Below are positions 38,101-61,230 of a stretch of DNA of 64,000 bases, piece by piece. The stretch comes from Hyperoplus lanceolatus (taxonomy: Eukaryota > Chordata > Actinopteri > Uranoscopiformes > Ammodytidae). The stretch spans positions 10,126,001 through 10,190,000 of the forward strand of contig CM049402.1 of NCBI GenBank assembly GCA_026929865.2. The letters are read 5' to 3'. The notes beneath the pieces are model-generated. The model saw only the letters and a list, made by a program, of their open reading frames with translations, was not told the DNA's origin and did not search any database. Position 1 is the stretch's first letter. Each line of letters begins with the position of its first letter. A program made the translations under genes and the position numbers.

Positions 38101-39283
38101 TGACTGTAGGTGTGTTTGATTGGGTTCTTGAGGTGCCGGAGCAGCACCTGGGCAAGAAGGCCATGTCCAACACTTCATTATGATCCTCCAGCAAAGCCAT
38201 ATGGTTGGATATCTGACAGGGACTCAATGAACAATCACAATGGGGCTGGCTGTGTTTGAAATTTCCCTCAAAGGGTTCTCGCTTTTTCATTGACAAACCG
38301 ATAAATCTTCACCTTTTTAGAATGACATACCAATACGTCTTAAAGTGTGCTACTGAAAAAAGGGTTTTACTGCCGTTTGAAAAGGCAGCACTGACAGGTT
38401 GTGACACATTAAAGGACCCCAGTAATAACAAATCTCACCGGCTGTAGTTGGAGGCAATTACCTGCGGAGTGAGCGCAGATGTGAGCGGCTAAATGGTTGG
38501 AATGTAGAGTAGATTTATTTCCTGTGAAACAGAGTGCCATTTACAAGGGTAACCTGTACAAATATCCCAGTCATTTCTTACTGCAGCTTGTCATCAAAGC
38601 AGAGGGAAATGCTCCACTCCTTTCTTCTCGAGCTCAAGGATGTCAAGCTATACGGCCTCCTCTTCTGCTGGTTCTTTCTCCAAAAACTTTACCCCACTCT
38701 TTAAAATGCTGTTTAACACATTTCAGTTATTAATTTTGTATGTTCTGGATTAAAACTGGCCCAAGCAAACATAACATTTCCAATTATACAAATTGTTTTT
38801 CTTCCATAAAAACCTTGGTGGTCTGTCCCATCAACACAGTGGGAACGGGAGCTGAGTCAGCCTCATAACCAGCTGGCATTGCCAAACCTGAAACTCCACT
38901 GTGTGCGCTGACGTTGAGGTTGAACTACACACTGCTTTCCTTTGCTGGTTTCGCTCCATGAATGAGACTCTTTCAGCCGTTTGCTCCGGCTGACCCTCCG
39001 CTTACCCAATACTCTCCTTCAGTTTGACCCAAGGTCTCACCACCACCTCTCTCAGATCCACTGCCCGGACACCTTCAGTTTCTTCCCAGAACCGACCAAA
39101 GAAAGAAACACATGCTTTTATCCAAATACACCTGATCACGCTTTTGAAAAGTTAGGTCAATTTGTCTGGATAGGTTCGGGGGATCGTCTGGCTCATGTGG
39201 TTGAAGGATGTTTTTCCAACGTGAAGAGATTTTAGGGGAGGGCTGAGTCAAGATTCCCTAAGGCTATACAAGAACTAACAAAG

Positions 39284-40163
39284 GGCCTATACGAAAACTT
39301 TTTTTTGCATAGGAAATTTCCTTTCCTATCGAGATGACCCGGAAGTGCTCGGCAGATAGGTGATCCGAATAACCAAAATGCTTAGGAAAGGCATAGGAAA
39401 GGAGCCTCGATTCATCCTTTAACCCTCCTTTAGCATAGGTTACTCCTGGCTAACCTATGCTAAAGGAAAGGAGATAGTGGTATCCCATAATCCTTTACGG
39501 CGGTAAGATTTAAAGCAACAGGCCACCGCCGGAGTTTACCGACTCTACACGAATACGAACGAGAGGTAAAACAGAAGAGAGGAGAGGAGAAGAGAAGAGA
39601 GGAAGATTTAACTCGGCTAAAACAAAATACTCCCCCCCCCCCCCCCCACACACACACACACAGGCTAAAGATAATAAAGAACTCATAAAAGACCAACATC
39701 ATAATAGTTATTTTCGTAGCACATAATTTACACCATAAGAAAATAAAATACCAACTTCACATTTAATGAAGTTACTGGGGGCAGTTCATTTCAACATCAA
39801 CACAAGTGTAGCCTCTTTTTATTCCACATGTGAATTGGGATATATGGGAGTGATTCTCACTCTGTTGGCGACAACCTGATTAAAATCAATATGAAAAGAA
39901 CGCATGGATCAGACGAGCGCTTGTTGCAGTCCATTTTCGGAGAATAGTGAAGTTTCACGCTAGTGACTCACGTCAGCAATACTCGCCGTCGCGCAATGAC
40001 GTCGGTTAGGAAAAGTGGAGTCGAATTCATTTGAAACAGCACTGTCCTTTCCTATGTTCGATAGGAAGCACCTTTCATCTCTCCTTAACCCCGATGACGT
40101 TTAGGGGTTAAGGTATAGGAAAGGAGGCTTATAGGTTAGGAGATTGGACTTTTCGGATAGGCC
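39284..40163. mobile_element. Non-autonomous DNA element with imperfect TIR
   Basis: The ends are ggcctatacgaaaact and, inverted, agtccaatct-side ttttcggataggcc. Both are flanked by caaag (39,279-39,283 and 40,164-40,168), or by aaa if the TIR is taken one base longer. Inside are many aggaaagg/cctttcct copies and a perfect 16-bp palindrome arm pair, cctttagcataggtta and its complement, around 39,427-39,470. No transposase is present; superfamily not assigned. Confidence 0.65.
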
Positions 40164-40353
40164 CAAAGACTTAGAGGAAAACGTTATTTCCTTAACTATG
40201 AATCAGTGGTCTACATTGGTCCATCTCCTTCAATTTCCCACCTTGTAGTGTCAGATCAGACCACTAATATATGGTCTGCTCCAAGAAAATAAATGGACCC
40301 TTGGGGGAAATTGACTAAGAAATTAGATTGATCCAAATGATGGGCCTTGGCTA

Positions 40354-40673
40354 AAAGGTGGAGTCAATGATTCTGAAGAATACTTTTTGTTAGAATCCCG
40401 TTTTGTGAAAATCAGTGAATTTCCTACCTGTCCATACTGTGTGTGCATGCTGAAAAAAGTCTGGTGTTAATACACAGCCTAGGCTCTGTAAACTGGTATG
40501 TAAACAAAGGGTAGGCTAAAGGGGGGGCCATCATAGCAACATACCAGTTTACTAGGCTAGGCTGTGTATTAACACTGTGTACAACATTGTGAAGATATAT
40601 TCACTGATTGACAAAATATTATTTTGACAAGAAACATTCTCCAGAATTGCTGACTCCGCCTTTGATGCTCCTC
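40354..40673. repeat. Fold-back MITE, second copy
   Basis: aaaggtggagtcaatgattctg is answered by cagaattgctgactccgccttt. The two halves each contain the accagttta/cctaggctgtgta core also seen at 1,825-2,050. Confidence 0.75.
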
Positions 40674-40932
40674 AAATTGTTATGACAAACTTCAGGATGA
40701 CATTTGACAGCTGGTGGCTGTCAGAGGCTGTTACGCGGAAGCACTACAGCTCCCAAGGTGCACTGCAGCAGCAAACAGAATGACTTCCTGAGTTCACAGT
40801 TCAAAGTGCTCCCATGCTCGTTGCAGTATGGTTTCAATGGAGTAGACACTGACTCCGTCCAGTGCGTTTTAACATGAACATACTTTTTGTCGTTTCTGCG
40901 TGTTTATTTGTCGGCTTCCACACGCATTGAGC

Positions 40933-48664
<7,732 letters not shown>

Positions 48665-49549
48665 AGATGTTGATTCTTCATCCCTGCCAGAGCCATGAAG
48701 ATGAAGGCATCACATCCAGAGTCCATCTGATTTCTACCATATTTTATGGGATACATATCACCAAAAACTGTACAGAGAAAATTATTTTTTGTATCTTTTT
48801 CATTAGTTTTTGTCTTTGTGTTTTGACTTCCTCTTATATGATATATTGCCATTTTAATGGCTTTAATATGTAGAAGGGATTTATAACTACTCTCGTATAC
48901 AAATTTTATTTTCAAGGCAAAATTCAGTCAATGATTGAACAGAAACAAATCTCTCTTCAAACACATTCTCTATTTCAGTCTCAGGAAATTTCCCCAATAT
49001 CGTCCTAAATCTTAATTTGTTTTCTGTGTATGCTAGTTTCCCACTAATCAACTATTGTGAAGAAAAACATTTGTGACCAGTTATAAATGTATTTAAAAAT
49101 GATATGGATAACGGTTTTAACTGCCTATTTTTGTATCTTATTGAAAAAAAATATATGTTTTGTAAAAGCATGTTTTTAGAAAACAAAATGTGTTAAATGT
49201 TTGATAAAGCTTTCATACGTGCATTGTACATTATGCTTTTATTACAAAATTAAACTCCATAGTTTTTTAAGTCTTCTGCGGCTACCTGAGGTCTTTTCAA
49301 TCCTTTATTGTGGACACTGGACAGTCTTGTTATACTCTGTTTCTGTGCAGTACCTGTCTCTGCTGACTATGTCCGCTAGATGGCACTACAGTAGCCGGCT
49401 GGGGTCGCACTCGCACACAAAAGATACAACGAAGAAGAACTTCAACCACGGCACCATGGCTACAGTGACATATTCTAAAATGAAATAAGATTAAACAACC
49501 CTCGTTTAAACTCTGCTAACTGCGGGTCAATAACCTCCAAATAAATACA
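48665..49549. other. tcof1 3' UTR and tmco6 upstream region
   Basis: No gene is seen. An ATTAAA at 49,249-49,254 is the likeliest tcof1 polyadenylation signal. About 300 bp separates it from the tmco6 start codon. Confidence 0.5.
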
Positions 49550-54599
<5,050 letters not shown>

Positions 54600-54771
54600 G
54601 GCTCGGTAAAGCCTTTGTTACAGTTTGTTTACCTCGCTGAATGTGTAGTAATTAACTAAAGTAAAATACAAAATACTCATATAAGTTGTTGTGTTGCAGG
54701 TGTACAACCTCCCACCAATAGGAAGGCATCAAAATCACTCCTAAGGGATACATTGTGTCGCCATACCTGAG

Positions 54772-54777
54772 AATAAA
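54772..54777 (+). promoter_or_regulatory. Polyadenylation signal, tmco6
   Basis: AATAAA about 170 bp past the stop codon. A GGTAAAG donor just after the stop and a ttgcag acceptor at about 54,699 suggest a possible small 3' UTR intron. Confidence 0.55.
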
Positions 54778-56905
54778 AGTACTTCTTGGTTACATTTTGC
54801 AATCTGTACAGTATAAACAATGTTTTTAAACTTAATGTAATGCTTGATACCCTTTTTAAATATGATCTACGCGTTTTTGAACATTTAGCATTGTCAGTGT
54901 TATAAATGTTTTTTTAATAGTCTATTTAAAGATTAAATATGTTTTTAATACCTGAGACTCACAAACCGTGACATTTTCCTGTTTCATATTGTGCCACCTA
55001 CTGTATGCACTAAGGATGATTTTAAATGACTGACTGTAGATAATAAGAACGAGATTATTACGCATTTTAGAAGTATCATGTATTTTGAGCTAATAATGCA
55101 ATATCATCCATGCACATTCATCAAATAAATTATAAATGAATACGTAAAAAGTCTCCTTCTCTACAAGCAATCTGGTTTCCTGATTTGTTTGTTTTTTGAG
55201 TAAGATATTCTCTGCATAACAATATTTAATTGTATTGTATTATTAATATTGTAAGTTGACTGATTCTAACATATCCGAAAATAACCGTCAAGGTCCAGGA
55301 CTTATTTCAGTTGTTCCATGTGTTTTTATCTATAATGTCTTGTGAGATAAGTACATACCATGCTGATTCCCCAATACAATTAAAACAAACTTGGGACTGT
55401 TATCCCAGCTGTTACTCTGCACAAACATTCAGTATTATTCATTAATTATTATGAATCTGATAAACCTGCAGGTCATCCAGGTGCTTCTTCTGTTTGAAGA
55501 GTGAAAACTATTCCCTTTAGAGCTGAAATAATCAACAGATCAATTCAATCTCCAGAAAAATAACCGGCAACTGTTTTGATAATTGATCATTATCGTCAAC
55601 AAAAATCAGCAGAGGCTAGTTCCAGGCGGAACCCTAGAAAAGGGCTCTTGGGTTGCAGCCCTTTTGTCCACGCCCACCTGCAAAAACGGAAATATACCGT
55701 TCTGAATTACACAACAGTCCAGAGGGTGGCAGTAATGTGTCTAAAACTGTTTTCCCATCACCATTTAACAATAGAAGAGGAAGACAACGAAACAAACAAC
55801 TTGTTCTTTAAACTAGGATGGAATAATCCAGTGAGATGTAGGTACATTGTGTCGTGTTAACACGTCAATATAGCCTATGCTATGCTTTGTTAACACATCA
55901 AAACCTAACGTTTTCCTATATTTTAGTCCGCGCTTTGGTTACTAACCATGCAAAACGTACAAACTGCGTTTATTTTCCGTCTTTACGCGAGATTTCCATG
56001 GCAGTGCGTGTCCTTTAACACTTTATCACCCTATTGTATTAGGTCCATGGTTAACACATCACTAAGTGCTGTGTGTGCTAGGTTACCACAACGGAATAAC
56101 TCAGCCTTGTTTCTTGGCGAAGTGTCGTATTGCTGAGGCAGCATCGCAGTTTTTTTCTTCCCTTTGCACGATTGCACAACCCATAGGCTAATTCTACTTG
56201 TTTGGCTGCACTGGTTATTATTATTAGCCTACCTAATTACCTACTTGCTCACACTATAAATGTTTTTGCTATCAGTTTTGTGGTGACTATTGCTACTCAG
56301 TCACCGAGGGATTGTTAAACTTGGTAGAAACTAATTTAACGTGTAGCCTACCAATACCACGGATTATTCAAAAGCCAGAACAAGTTCATATTTATTGACA
56401 GGTCAACAGCTGCAGTGAACAACCAGACATCAAAAGTTTGCTGTTTTGCACATTTAGGAACCAAATATTTTGAATTGTAATCTTTTCTACCCACACAACA
56501 TTGAGGAACAGCCTCTGCTCAGCCTGTAACTTGTAAACAGCTCCTCCCCCCCCCCCCCCCCCAATGAAAAAAAAAATCAAATTTTCCAACTTCCTCCATC
56601 CACCCACAACTTTCCCTTCCCGTTATCAATCTCACTACTGCTTCTCTGCATGCAAAGCTTAACACAAAGGTGGGTTCGCTTCATGTTTATATACCCCTGG
56701 CATGCTTTGATACTGATATTATGAGGGAATCTGAGCTAATCCTGCTGCACCACAACTATTTTGCCTCTTCAAATCTGCTTTCTACTAGTAGTAGTAGTAG
56801 TAGTAGCTTTCTCAATAACAATGTGTGCTGTCAATGGGGTTTGATTCGTCTGGTTCAATTCCTTCTTGTTCTTTCCTCACGCAGCCTAACAGAAGTTAAC
56901 TGGCC
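54778..56905. other. Intergenic region upstream of the MS4A-like gene
   Basis: No coding sequence is recognised. A poly-C run lies at 56,545-56,562 and a (TAG)n run near 56,785. The acceptor cacgcag at 56,878-56,884, 21 bp before the start codon, implies a non-coding first exon of the MS4A-like gene somewhere here. Confidence 0.5.
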
Positions 56906-58542
56906 ATGGAGGACACCGAGTCAACAACCAGGGAGAGGACACCAGTAGGACGGGATAAGGGCAATCAGGTGGAAGGAGGCAACATGCTCCTGAACACCAG
57001 CAAGCCTCTGCATCGCTTCGTCGAGAAAGAGCCCAAGTCCATTGGGGTAACACATCCATAAAAACAAAGAATCCAGGGTCTAATGTTATGAAATAAAAGT
57101 GCATAGAGATAGTGGTCTGCACAAAGAGCGTCTACAAACTGTTATTGTACCGTAGCTGGCTGCTTCAATCCATCCCATGCTCTTCCACTTCCCAGATTGC
57201 CATTCTGATCTTCGGCTGCGGAGAATTCCTGATGGGCTTCAATATGCTCGCTGAAGAGGATTGGTATTCCGGTCAAATCTACATCCCGTTCTGGCAGGGC
57301 CTTCTGGTACATAACATTTAGCAGAGGAAATATTGTACTTGATTGTTGAAATGTTAACTAACATTCCATATTTCTCAATTTAAAGAGGACATCATACGTT
57401 TTGTCTTCAAAGCTACAATGTACGGCCTCAAGAGGCGCTATAGCCCCTGAAAAACACTTGCAGGACTTGTGTAAAATGTGCGCATTTGCTTTCTGTTCCA
57501 AAAGTGAGTTGAGAACAACCATACAACCCTCATGTCTGACTGTGGTTTCATATTTATGCATTGGTTCTCTCATCAAATCAACAACTCTCAACCACACAAA
57601 TAAATCATCATATCAAACTATTCATCTATGACTAATTCAATTTTTAAATTGTAAATTGTTATACTAAAAATCCAGCAGGCCACCAGGGAGACTGGATTGT
57701 AATGTGGTCCATTATAATCTTTATCACATAGCTGAATAAAATATCAGGAATTCCTTCAACCTTTCACTCCAGCACAGAGAAGTTCTGTTTACTTCTCCAT
57801 GTGAACAAGTGTCAAAATATATTTTGGATGTATAACAAAGGAAAAATATGTGATTTTGTTTTGTTTTTTGTTTTATTTTATAAAGTTTATTGTCTGTGGA
57901 AGCCTGTCTATCTACACTGAAGTACATCCGACCAAGAAGATGGTATGTTTTATGTCCAAGTTTGAATGTTTTTTTTAATTGATTGAGTCACCATCAGTCC
58001 CTGTCTTTCTCATTCACTCATCTGAATCTAGTTGGACTTATTTTCCCCAGGTGACTGTGTGTTTGGCCATGTATGTGGTGGCCCTCCTGGGAGTGATCAT
58101 CTCTGTAGGCTACAGGATATACTGCCTGAGCTGGTACAGCTTCATGCGCATGAGGAGATACAGTTGGGAAAGGTATGGGACCAAGACCAATTCCAATGCG
58201 GTGAGTTATACCAGTATATATATTTTATTTATATTTGGGGGGAAAAGTTATATACACTATATATTTTTGGGCCCATTTTCACAATGTATGAACAACTTTC
58301 CATGTCACCTTTCCCTTGCTTTAGGAGCAGGTCTTTGTTGTTGAAGCTTTATTGCTCACAATCTCGCTGTGCGTGTCGGGGCTGCTCATCTTTCTGTGTG
58401 TAGTCGCACGTCTAGCTCTGAAATCCACACGTTCTCAGGTAAAAACAAAAAAATACTTTTTCATCCAAATCCATAATGCACATTTATTGTAACGTTTTCA
58501 TAAAACCACGATAAGTGACAATACAAATGAGTCACTTCAAAC

Positions 58543-58595
<53 letters not shown>

Positions 58596-58982
58596 TTTTC
58601 TTTTTGCATTTTACATTGCTGGAGATTTAAGAATTGAATTGCCAATGACTAGCTTGTATTTTCTTGATGCATATGATAAATAAAGACACTTGAACTTGAA
58701 CATAGGACAGACAAAACAAAGTGTGCCACAAAAACAGAATGAAACTTAAATGCAGTTATAAAAATCATTATAATTAAATGTCTAATATATTGAAATAAAA
58801 TATTTTGTCCAACCTAAATGGGATCTTAAAACAACACATACACTGTCTAACCACAGACACAACTTATAGTATGATTCAGTTGCTAAGTGACAGTCATTTA
58901 ATTGCCTTCTTGTTGTCCTATTCAACAGTTCACTGTCCGGCACATCCGGGCACCTGCTGTGAGTGACACAACGTCCACCTAA
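56906..58982 (+). CDS. MS4A-family four-pass membrane protein
   Basis: Six exons: 56906-57046, 57196-57306, 57886-57942, 58051-58200, 58325-58438, 58929-58982, all phase 0; 208 aa. Four hydrophobic segments: IAILIFGCGEFLMGF, PFWQGLLFIVCGSLSI, VCLAMYVVALLGVIISVGYR, and LLLTISLCVSGLLIFLCVVA. The PFWQGLLFIVCGSLSI segment matches the PFWGG..F..SGSLS signature of the second MS4A helix (CD20 family). Both termini are hydrophilic and likely cytoplasmic, with extracellular loop EEDWYSGQIY between helices 1 and 2. MS4A proteins act in membrane signalling or as ion-channel modulators; the exact fish member is not determined. Confidence 0.82.
58546..58592. repeat. (AT)n microsatellite
   Basis: Pure AT run in the last intron of the MS4A-like gene; a shorter AT run lies at about 60,126-60,150. 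Confidence 0.95.
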
Positions 58983-59053
58983 GATCAACCTTTCCAAGTA
59001 TTTCTCTACAATAACCAACACTGTAGTACACCTGCACAGCGACTGTCTTCATT

Positions 59054-59269
59054 ATTTTTTTTACTTTATGTTTTTATTTTTTTTAAGATAATTTTTTGGC
59101 ATTTTCAAGCTTTTTATTAGATTGTACAGAGTTGAAATGGGGAGACAGAGAGAGAGGGGGGGATGACATGCAGTAAAGGTCCACGGGTCGGATTCGAACC
59201 CGCGACCACTGCAACAAAGGCCGGAGCCAATATGGTACGCGCTCTATCTACTATGCCACCGGAGCGCCC
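59054..59269 (-). mobile_element. tRNA-derived SINE in the MS4A-like 3' UTR
   Basis: Same family as the copy at 42,417-42,592. The minus-strand head GGGGCGCTCCGGTGGC has an A-box-like and a clear B box (GGTTCGAATCC), then the shared 'actgcatgtcat' body and an AT-rich tail. A 7-bp repeat, cttcatt, flanks it. It lies before the probable polyadenylation signal, so it would be transcribed antisense within the mRNA. Confidence 0.88.
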
Positions 59270-60055
59270 CTTCATTCTTTACAGTATGTGAATGTTACAC
59301 CATGTAGAGGCAGTAGCCCAATCACAGCTTCTATAGTTACCTAGCTTTACTCTGCACTACTTGTATAGGCGGTAAGAAATGCATTACCGAAACCACGTTT
59401 ATTTTACACTTATTAAGGGAACGTTATAACCACTAATCTCTAACAAGGCGTATTTGTAATATACAGAAGGCTATGCTTTATTATTCACATTACAATGAAT
59501 CAAGGTGTATTTTCCTTCTGTTTAATTCACTAACTGTAAGCCTTTGACCCCTAAGTCGTCAACATTTCTGATTATTGTCTCTACGCTACCTTAGTTATTA
59601 CAGTATGTGCAGTACAGTTTATACTGTTGTTTAAACCTGCAGATTTTTTATAATCAATGTGAACTTCTGTGACTCTTGATGAATTAGCAGCTACATTTGC
59701 GCTAAGTATTCTGTTTACAGGTCAGCACATCCATCTGGGATTGCAACGTTTTAAGTGTTTAACAGAACGAAGATTACGGTACATTTTGATACGTTTTGCT
59801 TTTAATTTCTTTACAGATGATTAGAAATCAAGAAGAGATTGTTTTTCAAAGCCTACAGTACCCTCTTGATGTACGCCTGTATAGTTCAGTGTGTTTATCT
59901 TTATGACTTTGATATGAAGCGCCTTCTTGGAAACCTGGTGCCATATTTTCCCTCTGAATGTGTGAAAAAAATGCTTTAGGTCACCTTGCAAAAGTGGTCC
60001 CTGCGGGAAGGGACCACACGGATTTAAGCTTGAGCTTTTTTGCTTTATCTCGTGC

Positions 60056-60061
60056 AATAAA
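60056..60061 (+). promoter_or_regulatory. Polyadenylation signal, MS4A-like gene
   Basis: AATAAA followed within 40 bp by two more AATAAA copies and T-rich sequence. Confidence 0.5.
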
Positions 60062-61065
60062 TGTAATGCATGTTATCTTTGTTTTTGAAAATACAATAAA
60101 ATAATAAAATGCTGCCCAGATTGACTATATATATATATATATATATATATAGTCTGCACAAGTCAAATGTCCACAGGCAAAGTGCACTAGATTTATTATC
60201 ATTCCTAGTTATAAATAGAAGACAGTATGTTGTAAAATCTGTATACCTGCCAGACCACTTCCAACACCTTATTAGAAGACCAATTCGGTTGAACTGTCTG
60301 TATATAAAATATAGATGTTAATAATTCATTTTGTACATATAGATGAAAAAAAATTGTTACAAAACATAAGAATCAGAACATATCAAGCATTCGTCAACTT
60401 TCCCACATTCTTGTTTTAAATAGACATGGAAACAGTCAGATTTTGGTTTTGAAGCGGGTTAATTTTTGATTACTCGTCATGTCCTTAAAACACATTCAGT
60501 ATTTCCCCATGACTGTTGAGAAGGCACGTTGTCATCTTGCTAGTTCCTCCCAGACATTTCCTGTCTGTTTCAAAAGGTCAAACAGGAGTTTGCTTTACTT
60601 TGATTCAAAATTCAAATACATTTTGACCTGGGCAGCAAGCCTTAGCAAAAGTTTGGATGAGCTGCACAGCCTTGCATGACGGAGTTGGGATGCGTGTCCA
60701 GGATCACTGCATGTATGGACAGAATAGGATTGCCTGCTTAGATACAGACAACCACAGCTGTTGTATGTCACAGGTACAATAGTTACATTGAGAGTTTATC
60801 AGTCCAAGTCCATATGTGCAAAACGTTAGTCTACATCAGTGGCTGATTGGTAACTGACAAGTGCACTAGTCTCGCACAGCCAGACCAAACCACATATAGT
60901 AGTATGCACAAGTGCACTGATGTTGCAATCATAACCATTCACCCTCCATGCACCGTGGTTAAGAAAAACACCTGCACAGCCAGGCTTATTAAAGACTTAT
61001 CAAAGAAAAGAAAATTTGAACCCACAAAAACTGCCACAACACAAACAAATACTTTGGTCACTTAA

Positions 61066-61071
61066 TTTATT
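61066..61071 (-). promoter_or_regulatory. Polyadenylation signal, aldob
   Basis: AATAAA on the minus strand about 160 bp beyond the aldob stop codon. Confidence 0.55.
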
Positions 61072-61230
61072 TCTAGTCACTTCATTGCAGAGACAAACAG
61101 TAGTTCAACATTGTAATGGATATCTCCCCCTGGTGTTGGCAGTACAGGGAAGAGAGGGAGATCCAGGAGAGGCTATGCTTGTAGTCATATTTGGTCCAGG
61201 TGCATTTTTAACATTAATGTTCACAGTTAT

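Larger units (their letters stand above)
58983..61230. other. 3' UTRs between convergent MS4A-like gene and aldob
   Basis: Apart from the SINE and AT repeats there is no recognised coding content. AATAAA at 60,056-60,061 (plus strand) probably ends the MS4A-like transcript, giving a 3' UTR over 1 kb long. Confidence 0.5.

Noticed and set aside
48665-49549. CD74 next to tcof1 as in human
   Set aside because: No invariant-chain exon (class II-associated peptide or thyroglobulin domain) is visible; the next gene is tmco6.
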